This document shows positions 55,911 to 63,552 of a DNA stretch of 64,000 nucleotides, in pieces. Source of the DNA: Nocardioides litoris (GTDB taxonomy: Bacteria; Actinomycetota; Actinomycetes; Propionibacteriales; Nocardioidaceae); the NCBI RefSeq assembly GCF_006346315.1, contig NZ_VDMR01000008.1:124001-188000 (forward strand). Direction: 5' to 3'. Under the pieces are notes generated by a model. It was given only the letters and a program-made list of their open reading frames with translations, made no database searches and was not told the origin of the DNA. How positions within the stretch are numbered: position 1 is the stretch's first letter; each line of letters starts with the position of its first letter. The translations under genes and the position numbers were made by a program.

Positions 55911-56282
55911 TCAGGCGACCTCGAGGGCGACGCCGCGCTTGCGGACGCGCAGGCCCAGCAGGCCCGAGACCACCGCGCCGGCCGCGACGCCGACGAGGGC
56001 GTAGCCGGGGTTGGCCGGCAGCTCGTCGTCCTGCACGCCGGCGTACGCCGTGGCGGCGTCGGCGCCGTCGACCGCGACGCCGATGAGGACGAGCGTGCGC
56101 TGGGCCGAGCCGGAGGTCAGGAGGGTGGCGGCGCCGAGGGCGACCTCGCGGGTGCCGAACCAGCGGGTCAGCAGCGGGTGGCTGGAGGGGATGCCCATGG
56201 TGCGGCCGACGAGCTCGGGCCGGGCGAGGGAGGCGACGCCGACCGCGATGCGGCCGAGTGCCAGTCCGGTGACAGGGTTCAT
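55911..56282 (-). CDS. DUF4267-like membrane protein
   Basis: The ATG at 56282, 7 bases after TAGGTT, starts MNPVTGLALGRIAVGVASLA and gives 123 residues with about three hydrophobic segments (REVALGAATLLTSG; YALVGVAAGAVVSGLLGL). ARPELVGRTMGIPSSHPLLT and RWFGTREVALG match the pattern I associate with DUF4267-type proteins. Function is unknown. Confidence 0.78.
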   Translation of the reverse strand: MNPVTGLALGRIAVGVASLARPELVGRTMGIPSSHPLLTRWFGTREVALGAATLLTSGSAQRTLVLIGVAVDGADAATAYAGVQDDELPANPGYALVGVAAGAVVSGLLGLRVRKRGVALEVA

Positions 56283-56289
56283 GCCGGGC

Positions 56290-56295
56290 AACCTA
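56290..56295 (-). promoter_or_regulatory. -10 hexamer TAGGTT, leaderless start
   Basis: On the minus strand TAGGTT ends 7 bases before the ATG at 56282. It overlaps the last codon of the upstream secreted-protein gene. Confidence 0.5.
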
Positions 56296-56979
56296 GCGCC
56301 CGGGGGCGCCGCGCGGTGCGCGGACCCGCGGGCCGACCGGGTCGCCGAAGACGCCGACCTCGGTGCCACCCGAGCGGGGCTCCCACCGGTCCCACGACGA
56401 GTCGGTGCGGTCCGGCACCAGGACCTGCAGGGATCCACCGACGCGCACCCACCGTGGCGAGCCGACGCAGCGTCGGGGCAGCGTCACCCGGACCAGCCCC
56501 GTGCCGGGCCGCACGACGGCGGCGGCGCCCGCGCAGCGGCCTGCCTCGGAGAAGAACGCGTAGGTGCCGCACTCGCCGGCGGGCGGGAGGCGTCGGGCCT
56601 GCCGGGTGACCGTCACGACGGGCCTGCGGCCCGAGGCCCCGCTGGCGACGTCGGCGTCCCAGACGCCTGCGGGAGTGGCGACGACGAAGCTGGCGACCGT
56701 GCGGCGCACGCCCGGCAGCCCGGTCGCGCGCATGGTGAGCAGGAGCTCGTCGCGCGTGTGCTGCACCGACAGGCGCCGCAGGTCCCCGCCGGACGCCGGG
56801 GACTCGGTGGACGTGCCGCAGGGCTCCGGCTCGGGGTCGTACGTCGTGGTGACGGCGTCGCCGCCCGGGTCGCTCCCGGTCCAGGAGGCGGCCAGGGCGG
56901 GGGCCGCCGTCGCGAGCACCACGAGCACGGTGGCAGGGGCGAGGAGGCGGCGGACGCGCCGGGCCGAGGTCACGGGCAC
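56293..56979 (-). CDS. Secreted protein of unknown function, paralogue 1
   Basis: The 228-residue protein starts MPVTSARRVRRLLAPATVLV and has a signal peptide ending near ALAASWTG. The mature part has four Cys and beta-rich text. The C-terminus WVRVGGSLQVLVP with GPRVRAPRG resembles that of the next minus-strand gene at 57020-57667. No domain is recognised. An in-frame GTG at 56973 preceded by CACACT is an alternative start. Confidence 0.72.
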   Translation of the reverse strand: MPVTSARRVRRLLAPATVLVVLATAAPALAASWTGSDPGGDAVTTTYDPEPEPCGTSTESPASGGDLRRLSVQHTRDELLLTMRATGLPGVRRTVASFVVATPAGVWDADVASGASGRRPVVTVTRQARRLPPAGECGTYAFFSEAGRCAGAAAVVRPGTGLVRVTLPRRCVGSPRWVRVGGSLQVLVPDRTDSSWDRWEPRSGGTEVGVFGDPVGPRVRAPRGAPGR

Positions 56980-57019
56980 CAGTGTGGGTCCCGCGGCGGG
57001 GTCCTGCAGGCGAACCGGC

Positions 57020-57667
57020 TCAGCCGGGCGGACCGGCCGGAGCGAGGACCCGCGGGCCGAGCGTCGGGCGGGCCACGTCGCCGGCCGACTGGCCGTAGGG
57101 GCCGACGTCGACGGACCCGCCGACCCGCACCCACGCCGGGTCGTCGAGGCACGACCGGGCTACGACGGCGGTGACCCGGCCCCGCTCGACGTCGACCGTG
57201 CCCGTCGGCGCCGGGCAGACCGGCACCTCGCCCACGTCGAGGTAGGACACGCAGTGCCCGTCCGACGGGCCCGCGGGCGCCTGCCGGCGCACCTGGCGGG
57301 GAGGCGACATCTCGGCCAGGCCCGCCCACGTCGTCCCCTCCGTGCTGTCCACGTGCACCGACCAGCGGCGGCCGGGTGTCCGGAGCGTGAAGGACGCCGA
57401 GGTGGTGGTGCGGTGGCGGAGGCCGGCGACGTCCATCACGAGCCGCACCGTGCCGCTCCGGTGGCGGGCCTCGAGCTGCTCGATCGAGACCTCGGGGACC
57501 AGCCACTGGAAGACCGAGGTGGTGCAGGAGGGGCTGGTGGGCCCGGTCGCGGGCCCGTCCCGGCCGCCCGTCGCCCGGGAGAAGGCGACGCCCCAGGCCC
57601 CGGTCACCGCGAGCAGCCCCACCAGCACCAGCACGACGAACCGGCGCACGGGCTGCTGCGATGACAC
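57020..57667 (-). CDS. Secreted protein of unknown function, paralogue 2
   Basis: The 215-residue protein starts SSQQPVRRFVVLVLVGLLAV, an uncleaved anchor or signal. It has two Cys pairs and a C-terminal AWVRVGGSVDVGPYGQ with GPRVLAPAG that matches its neighbour. The two genes appear to be tandem copies that have diverged. No function is assigned. A GAGACT hexamer 6 bases before the GTG is a weak promoter candidate. Confidence 0.72.
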   Translation of the reverse strand: MSSQQPVRRFVVLVLVGLLAVTGAWGVAFSRATGGRDGPATGPTSPSCTTSVFQWLVPEVSIEQLEARHRSGTVRLVMDVAGLRHRTTTSASFTLRTPGRRWSVHVDSTEGTTWAGLAEMSPPRQVRRQAPAGPSDGHCVSYLDVGEVPVCPAPTGTVDVERGRVTAVVARSCLDDPAWVRVGGSVDVGPYGQSAGDVARPTLGPRVLAPAGPPG

Positions 57668-57716
57668 CGCCCCAGTCTCGCGACCGAGGCCGGGTCGTGC
57701 AGCCGGATCCCCTCAG

Positions 57717-57722
57717 TAGCGT
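57717..57722 (+). promoter_or_regulatory. -10 hexamer TAGCGT, leaderless start of nitroreductase gene
   Basis: TAGCGT ends 7 bases before the ATG at 57730. Confidence 0.6.
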
Positions 57723-57729
57723 GAGCCCC

Positions 57730-58389
57730 ATGGAGCTCTACGACGTCATGCGCACGACCCCGGCGACCCGCGAGTTCACCGACGACCCGGTCGACGACGA
57801 GACGCTGCGGCGAATCCTCGACCACGCGCGGTTCGCCCCCAGCGGCGGCAACCGGCAGGGCGCCCACGTGGTCGTCGTCCGCGAGCAGGCGACCCGCCAG
57901 GCCCTGGTCGAGCTCTACCCCAGCGCGGTCAAGCGGTACGTCGCCCAGGTCAAGGCCGGCGAGGCCCCGTGGAACAGCGTCCACCCGCCCGGGCCGTCGC
58001 CCGAGGAGATCGAGGCCACCGAGGTGCCCGACCGGTTCACCGGTCCGGTCCTGGAGGCGCCGGTGGTGCTGGTGTTCTTCGTCGACCTCTCGGTCGTCGC
58101 CTCGATGGACCAGGACCTCGACCGCGTCGGCGTCATCAGCGGCGGCTCGGTCTACCCGCTCGTGTGGAACGTCCTGCTCGCCGCCCGCAACGAGGGCCTC
58201 GGCGGCACCATCACGACCATGGCGGTGGTCGAGGAGGCGAAGGTCAAGGAGCTCTTCGGCGTGCCCGACACCTACGCCGTGGCCGCTGTGGTGCCGCTCG
58301 GCCGCCCGGTCAAGGTGCTGACCAAGCTCAAGCGCCAGCCAATCGAGGAGTTCGTCACCCGCGAGCGGTACGACGGCCCCGCGCTGTGA
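57730..58389 (+). CDS. Nitroreductase-family flavoprotein
   Basis: A 219-residue protein with MELYDVMRTTPATREFTDDP, RFAPSGGNRQGAHVVVV (FMN binding), YPLVWNVLLAARNEGLGGTI and a final VKELFGVPDTYAVAAVVPLG. This is the oxygen-insensitive nitroreductase fold, which reduces quinones, nitro compounds or related electrophiles with NAD(P)H. The natural substrate is unknown. Confidence 0.9.
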   Translation: MELYDVMRTTPATREFTDDPVDDETLRRILDHARFAPSGGNRQGAHVVVVREQATRQALVELYPSAVKRYVAQVKAGEAPWNSVHPPGPSPEEIEATEVPDRFTGPVLEAPVVLVFFVDLSVVASMDQDLDRVGVISGGSVYPLVWNVLLAARNEGLGGTITTMAVVEEAKVKELFGVPDTYAVAAVVPLGRPVKVLTKLKRQPIEEFVTRERYDGPAL

Positions 58390-58405
58390 CGCCGGTGCCG
58401 ATGCC

Positions 58406-59234
58406 GTGACCGGGCCCGACGTGGCCTGGGTCGCCGACGCGGCGGGGTCGCCGGTCGTGGGCTCGCGCCCGCTGGCCGGGGGTGGACATCGTCCATCACC
58501 GCCCTGGCCCACGCCGACGGGCGGGAGACCGTGCTCCGGGTCGTCGACCGCGAGCCGTGGGCGACCCACCGCGAGGCGCTGACGACCCGCGAGCACGTCA
58601 CGCAGCGCTTCCTCGCCGCGACCCCGGTGCCCGCGCCCGGGACCGTCGGCCTCGATGCCGCGGCCGGGCGCCACCTGATGACCTTCGTGGCGGGCCGCGT
58701 CGACCCGACCCGCACCGACGCCGGCTCGCCGCGTGGGCTCGCGGCGGTGCTCGCCACCATCCACGACCAGCGGCCCGCCGGCCCGCCGCGCACCTACGAG
58801 TCGTGGGCGTGGGAGGCCAAGCACGTCGTGCCCGACTGGGCCACCGAGCCCGGCGTGTGGCGGGCCGCGTCGACCTGCTGCGTGCCGGACCGCCGGCGTA
58901 CGAGCCGACCTTCCTGCGCCGCGACCTCCGGCCGCCCAACGTGCTGTGGACGGCCGAGGGGGTCAGCGGGGTCGTCGACTGGGTCGAGACCTCGACCGGT
59001 CCGGCCTGGCTCGACGTGGCGCACTGCGCGACGAGCCTGGCGCAGGTCGGGGGCGACGCCGCGGGGCTCGCGGCCGACTGCACCGCGCTCACCGGTCGAC
59101 CCCGGGAGCCCTGGTGGGAGGTCATGGACGTCGTCGGGCTGCTGCCTCCACCGGGCAGGACGGCCATGGTCCGCGACCCGGTCGAGCGGTTCCGCCTGGA
59201 GCGTCGGCTCGCGGACTCGCTCAGCCGGTGCTGA
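58406..59234 (+). pseudogene. Phosphotransferase (APH-fold) gene broken by two -1 frameshifts
   Basis: Three frames must be joined to read one protein. From GTG 58406 (frame 2) comes VTGPDVAWVADAAGSPVVGS followed by RPLAG. Near 58478-58483, in a run of five G, the text moves to frame 1 (WTSSITALAHADGRETVLRV to WATEPGVWRAA). Near 58867, at GCGTCG, it moves to frame 0 (VDLLRAGPPAYEPTFLRRDL, then RPPNVLW and SGVVDWVETSTGPAWLDVAH). Adding one G at each point restores an unbroken phosphotransferase of about 276 residues. Its catalytic loop is RRDLRPPNV where HxD is usual. This is a true pseudogene or two G-run sequencing errors. It overlaps the convergent hydrolase by 14 bases. Confidence 0.82.
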
Positions 59235-60207
59235 CCCGCGGCCCGTCGACGTACGCCGTCACCCACCGGTCGAGCTCGGCGTAGACGATCGCGCGCGCCG
59301 GCGCCCGCGAGAGCACCACGTCGTGGCGGGCCCCGTCGACGGCGACGTAGGTGACGTGCGGGCCGACCGAGGTGGCCCACCGCCGGATGTGCGGCACGTC
59401 GAGGACGACGTCGTGGGTGTGCACGTCGTCGTCCATCTCCGCCGGTCGCACGGTGGCCGCCGAGGACAGCACCAGCGTCGGGGCGAGCACGGTGAGGCCG
59501 GCGTGCAGCTCGGCGTGGCCCGCCCGGATCGCGCGCAGCCAGCCCAGCCGGACCGGGAACGAGGTCAGCGGCTTCCAGGTCAGGTCGAAGTCCCACTCGC
59601 CGTCGTGCTCGCGGTGCAGGCTGCGGCCGTACAGGCCGGTGACCTCGCGGCTGATCTCGCGCATGGGGTGCCGGGCGCCGAGCCGGTCGAGCGCCGCGCC
59701 CGCGGGGGCCGAGCGCAGCCAGGGGGCGCCCTGCAGGTCGAACCACGGCGAGTTCAGCACCAGGCCGCCCAGGCCCGACGGCTGCCGGTGGTGGGCCCAC
59801 AGCGGCGCGGTCAGGCCACCGGTCGAGTGCGCGGAGAGCACGACCGCGGCCGGGCCGTCGTGGCCGTCGCGCTGCGTGATGCGCCACCAGGCGAGGTCGA
59901 GCTCGGCGAAGTAGGTGTGCAGGTCCGCGACGTAGGTCGCGGTCTGGTGCGGGCGCAGCGAGCGGCCGTACTTGCGCAGGTCGAGGGCGTAGAAGTCGTA
60001 GCCCCGCTCGAGCCACCACGCGGCGTACTCGGTGTGGAAGAAGTAGTCGGCGAACCCGTGCACGTGGAGCACCGCCCGCCCGGTGGGGCGCTCGACGCGG
60101 CGCGAGACCAGGGTCGCCACGACGGGGCCCTCGTCGTCGGGCGGGAGCCCGATGGTCTCCGCGAGCCAGGGCTCGCCCAGGACGTCGACGGACTGCTCGA
60201 CACGCAC
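59221..60207 (-). CDS. Alpha/beta hydrolase
   Basis: The 328-residue protein has RAVLHVHGFADYFFHTEYAA (oxyanion region), YDFYALDLRKYGRSLRPHQT, the nucleophile elbow VVLSAHSTGGLTAPLWAH, and DGARHDVVLSRAPARAIVYA with the catalytic His. It belongs to the serine-aminopeptidase/monoacylglycerol-lipase-like group (Hydrolase_4). The substrate is unknown. CAGGAT lies 7 bases before the GTG. Confidence 0.88.
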   Translation of the reverse strand: MRVEQSVDVLGEPWLAETIGLPPDDEGPVVATLVSRRVERPTGRAVLHVHGFADYFFHTEYAAWWLERGYDFYALDLRKYGRSLRPHQTATYVADLHTYFAELDLAWWRITQRDGHDGPAAVVLSAHSTGGLTAPLWAHHRQPSGLGGLVLNSPWFDLQGAPWLRSAPAGAALDRLGARHPMREISREVTGLYGRSLHREHDGEWDFDLTWKPLTSFPVRLGWLRAIRAGHAELHAGLTVLAPTLVLSSAATVRPAEMDDDVHTHDVVLDVPHIRRWATSVGPHVTYVAVDGARHDVVLSRAPARAIVYAELDRWVTAYVDGPRVSTG

Positions 60208-60250
60208 GGCGAGGATCCTGCCACCCCGCCCCCGGAGCCACGGGCCCCAC

Positions 60251-60256
60251 TACGGT
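60251..60256 (+). promoter_or_regulatory. -10 hexamer TACGGT, leaderless start
   Basis: TACGGT ends 6 bases before the GTG at 60263. It sets the start inside a longer open frame. Confidence 0.55.
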
Positions 60257-60262
60257 GCGGGG

Positions 60263-61363
60263 GTGACGAGGCTGCGACGGGTGGTGCACGACGCCGTCGA
60301 GACGTGGCGCTCCGGCACCCAGCGCAGCCAGCAGCGCGTGCTCGGCGTGCTCGCGGTGGGCGTCGTGCTGTCGATGGTCGTGAGCCTGGCCGACTACGAC
60401 CTCTTCCCGATCGCCGGCTTCTTCATCTGGCTGCTGCTCGGGCTGCTGCTGCTGCGCTTCCGCGAGCAGGTGCTCCTGGCCGGGCTGGTGCTGGTCGCGG
60501 GCGCCATCTCCCGGCTCGACCAGGGTGACGTCGTCGGGGGCCGGGTCTCGGGCGTGGTCCTGCTGCTGCTGGCGTGCGCACTGGTGGTCTTCGCCTCCAG
60601 CCGCCAGCGCAGCGGCCTGCCCGGGCCGTTGAGCTCGGCCCTGCTCGCCGACCTGCGCGACCGCCTCAACGCCCAGGGCCGCGTGCCGCCGCTGCCGGAG
60701 CCGTGGAGCTGCGAGACGGCGATGGTGGCCGCCCACGGCGTCGGGTACGCCGGCGACTTCATGGTGGCCGACCTCGACACCGAGGAGGGCCTGCTCGACC
60801 TCGTGCTCGTCGACGTGGTCGGCAAGGGCGTCAAGGCCGCCCCGTCGGCCCTGCTGCTGGCCGGGGCGCTCGGGGGCGTGGTCGGCACCCTGCGCGGCCG
60901 GGCGCTCTTCGACGCCGCCAACGACTTCCTGCTCAAGCAGGACGAGCGCTACTCCGAGGAGACGTTCGCGACGGCGGTCCACGTCAGCGTCGAGCTGGCG
61001 ACCGGGCGCTACACGATCCTCAGCGCGGGCCACCCGCCGGCGCTGCGGTGGGAGCCCGACCCGGGGGAGTGGGTCGTCGACAACGCGCGCGGCCTCGCCC
61101 TCGGCGTGATGGCCCACCCCGAGCTCGAGGCCAGCACGGGTGTCCTCGGCCCCGGCCAGGCGCTCCTCTTCTACACCGACGGCGTCGTCGAGGCGCCCGG
61201 CACCGACATCGGCGACGGCATCGCCTGGCTGCAGGGCGTCGCCGCGACGGCGTACACGCGCGGGCGCCTCGGCGCGGCACGGCGCATCATCCGGTCCGTG
61301 CCCCGCGGCGACGACGACCGCGCGGTGCTGGTCCTCAGCCGGGCGGTCGGCCGCGGGGAGTAG
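60263..61363 (+). CDS. Membrane SpoIIE-type PP2C phosphatase
   Basis: The 366-residue protein has about four membrane helices in residues 30-115 (VLGVLAVGVVLSMVVSLADY; AGFFIWLLLGLLLLRF; VLLAGLVLVAGAIS; VSGVVLLLLACALVVFASS). A SpoIIE/RsbU-like phosphatase domain follows: GYAGDFMVADLDTEEG, LVLVDVVGKGVKAAPSALLL, ILSAGHPPALRWEPD and LLFYTDGVVEAPGTDIGDGI, with metal-binding Asp residues intact. Such enzymes often dephosphorylate anti-sigma-factor antagonists. No partner genes are adjacent. Confidence 0.9.
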   Translation: MTRLRRVVHDAVETWRSGTQRSQQRVLGVLAVGVVLSMVVSLADYDLFPIAGFFIWLLLGLLLLRFREQVLLAGLVLVAGAISRLDQGDVVGGRVSGVVLLLLACALVVFASSRQRSGLPGPLSSALLADLRDRLNAQGRVPPLPEPWSCETAMVAAHGVGYAGDFMVADLDTEEGLLDLVLVDVVGKGVKAAPSALLLAGALGGVVGTLRGRALFDAANDFLLKQDERYSEETFATAVHVSVELATGRYTILSAGHPPALRWEPDPGEWVVDNARGLALGVMAHPELEASTGVLGPGQALLFYTDGVVEAPGTDIGDGIAWLQGVAATAYTRGRLGAARRIIRSVPRGDDDRAVLVLSRAVGRGE

Positions 61364-61403
61364 CGTCCGGGTAGTTGATCTCGACAACTTCCCAGGAGTG
61401 CTC

Positions 61404-62186
61404 GTGCCCGTCGACCGTCGTTCCCTGCTCGGACTGCCCCTCGCCGCCGCCGGGGCCACCGCCGTGGCCCGTCTCGCCACCGACCCCGCGCTCGGGGCCG
61501 TCGCCCCGGGGGCGGCGCGCCCGGCTCGGCAGAGCCCCATCGACATCCGTCCCGACCGCGTGCGCCGCGTGGCCGGCCTCCCGCCGCTGGAGGTCCACTA
61601 CGCCCGCAGCGCGGCCGTCTCGGTCCGCTACGTCTCCAAGGACGACCCGGCCGGCGGCGGCTGCCAGGCCCGGGGCGACCAGGAGACCGAGGAGGTCGAC
61701 GTCGAGGAGGGTGCCGGGCACGTGACGCTCGCCGGCCACCGCTGGGACCTGCTGCAGCTCCACTTCCACACCCGCTCCGAGCACACCGTCGACGGGCGGC
61801 ACTTCCCGCTCGAGCTGCACCTGGTCCACCAGGACGCGGCCGAGCGGCGCCTGGTCATCGGCGTGCTGCTGCGCCCGGGACGGCGCAGCGAGCTCGACCG
61901 CATCCTGGTCCGGCTGCCGCAGGAGTGCGGGCAGGCGGTCGAGGTGCCCGACCTCGACCTCGCCTCGCTGGTGCCCCGCCGCCCGCGCACCCTGCGCTAC
62001 CGGGGCTCGCTGACCACCGACCCCTACACCGAGGGCGTCCGGTGGTTCCTCACCGTGCCGCGCACGACCTCGCGCGCCGGCATCGACGCCTTCCGCAGCC
62101 TGTTCCCCGACGGAGACTCCCGGCCGACCCAGCCGCTCGCCGGCCGTCGGGTCGTCGCCGACCCGGGGTGGCACGCCCGGCGCTGA
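61404..62186 (+). CDS. Alpha-type carbonic anhydrase, exported
   Basis: The GTG at 61404, six bases after AGGA at 61394-61397, is preferred to the GTG at 61398, which is too close to it. The 260-residue protein has an export signal with paired Arg (DRRSLLGLPLAAAGATAVAR). The alpha-carbonic anhydrase core follows: RQSPIDIRPDRVRRV, LLQLHFHTRSEHTVDGRHFP and LELHLVHQDAAERRLVIGVL. The three zinc His (two in HFH, one in ELHLVH) are present. It interconverts CO2 and bicarbonate outside the membrane. Confidence 0.92.
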   Translation: MPVDRRSLLGLPLAAAGATAVARLATDPALGAVAPGAARPARQSPIDIRPDRVRRVAGLPPLEVHYARSAAVSVRYVSKDDPAGGGCQARGDQETEEVDVEEGAGHVTLAGHRWDLLQLHFHTRSEHTVDGRHFPLELHLVHQDAAERRLVIGVLLRPGRRSELDRILVRLPQECGQAVEVPDLDLASLVPRRPRTLRYRGSLTTDPYTEGVRWFLTVPRTTSRAGIDAFRSLFPDGDSRPTQPLAGRRVVADPGWHARR

Positions 62187-62224
62187 GGCCGCCGGGGGCG
62201 GCGACCCGGCCGGCGCGGCCTCAG
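62183..62224. terminator. Stop-codon hairpin between carbonic anhydrase and PIG-L fusion genes
   Basis: CTGAGGCCG (62183-62191) pairs perfectly with CGGCCTCAG (62216-62224). Each arm contains a TGA stop of one of the convergent genes. The 24-base interior can form a further CCGGG/CCCGG stem. Confidence 0.5.
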
Positions 62225-63552
62225 GCGTGCGGGTCGGGCAGCTGGGAGGGGTCGGCCAGGACGAGCAGCTCGACGTCGCGGTCGGCGTACTCGGCGACGA
62301 CCGGGGGCAGGCCGGGGCCGCGCAGCCGGGCGTGCACCGCCGGCCCGTCGAGCGGCCAGCCCACCACCTCGTGCCGCCAGTGGCACAGCACCACGACGCC
62401 GTCGGGGGCCAGCGAGCTCGAGATCCGCTCGGCCAGGTCGTCCAGGCCGGCGGGCGAGAGGAAGTAGCCGACCTCGCTCAGCACGACCAGGTCGGCCGAC
62501 CCCGACGCGACGTCGCGCGGCCAGTCCTGCGGCACCGCGGCCCGACGCACGTCGGCGCCGGGCAGACGCCCACGGGCGGCGGCCACCGCGGTCGGGCTGG
62601 CGTCGAGCGCGACCAGGCGGTCGCAGCGGGGGAGCAGGTCGGCGGCGAGCGCGCCGGTCGAGCACCCGACCTCGACCGCGAGCCGGAAGCGCTCGCGCGG
62701 CAGCGCCGCCAGCACCAGGTCGCGCTTGCGGCGCTCGTACCACCGCCGGTCGACGCCCCAGGGATCGGCCGAGGCGGCGTGCAGCTCGTCGAGCGCGTCG
62801 TCACCGGTGGGTCCCGCCCAGAACACCTCGTACGACGCCGTGAAGTGCGCGAGGAAGCCGGGCCGCAGCAGCACCTCGTCGCCGGGCGCGGGCGAGAGGG
62901 GCGCGACCTGCGTGCGGTGGCGCTCGATCGCGGTCCGCTTGGCCGCGACCTCGGTCCCGTCGAGGGCGAGGACCCGGCCGGTCGACCACGGCGCGTCGGC
63001 CGGGTCGGCCCAGTGCCGGGCCCAGACGGGGTACTCCAGCAGCGCCGCCCCGGTCCGCGCCGCCGCGGTGGCGGCCGCGCGGCCGACCGCCTCGTGGTCG
63101 GGGTGGCCGTCGCCGCGCCACGGCGCGACCAGCAGCGTGGCGCGCCCGTCGCCCACCAGGTCGACGACGGAGTCGAGCAGGGCGTCCTCGTGCTCGGGGA
63201 CCGCGCCGTCGGGCAGGCCGAGGACGCGCGGGGTCGCACCCGGTGCGAGCACCTCGACGGCGTCGGCCAGCTCGGTCTCCCGCAGCGCGGCCAGCCGCTC
63301 ACGGGGGTGGGTCGGCGAGCGCGGGTGGCTGGCCTCGCCGCGGGTCGCGACCACCACCTGCACCTCGAGCCCGAGGCGGTGCGCACGGGCGACGAGGCCA
63401 CCGGCGCCGAGGGTCTCGTCGTCGGGGTGGGCCGCGAGGACCACCACCCGGCGCACCCGGTCGAGCGCGACCCCGGGCAGGTCGCGGCGGTCGACCTCGC
63501 CGCGCCAGGCGGTCTCGGGGGTGCCGTCGGCGTCGGGGGAGAAGGTCACCAC
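62221..63552 (-). CDS. Fusion of PIG-L deacetylase and SAM-dependent methyltransferase
   Basis: The 443-residue protein has an N-terminal PIG-L/LmbE domain (VVVLAAHPDDETLGAGGLVA; VAPWRGDGHPDHEAVGRAAA, zinc His and Asp present, residues about 35-235). A C-terminal class I methyltransferase follows (LAVEVGCSTGALAADLLPRC; ADLVVLSEVGYFLSPAGLDD). PIG-L enzymes remove N-acetyl groups from sugars, so the fusion may modify one glycan or glycoside in two steps. The start overlaps the stop of the upstream acyl-CoA dehydrogenase-like gene. GTG 63549 is an alternative start. Confidence 0.9.
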   Translation of the reverse strand: MVTFSPDADGTPETAWRGEVDRRDLPGVALDRVRRVVVLAAHPDDETLGAGGLVARAHRLGLEVQVVVATRGEASHPRSPTHPRERLAALRETELADAVEVLAPGATPRVLGLPDGAVPEHEDALLDSVVDLVGDGRATLLVAPWRGDGHPDHEAVGRAAATAAARTGAALLEYPVWARHWADPADAPWSTGRVLALDGTEVAAKRTAIERHRTQVAPLSPAPGDEVLLRPGFLAHFTASYEVFWAGPTGDDALDELHAASADPWGVDRRWYERRKRDLVLAALPRERFRLAVEVGCSTGALAADLLPRCDRLVALDASPTAVAAARGRLPGADVRRAAVPQDWPRDVASGSADLVVLSEVGYFLSPAGLDDLAERISSSLAPDGVVVLCHWRHEVVGWPLDGPAVHARLRGPGLPPVVAEYADRDVELLVLADPSQLPDPHA

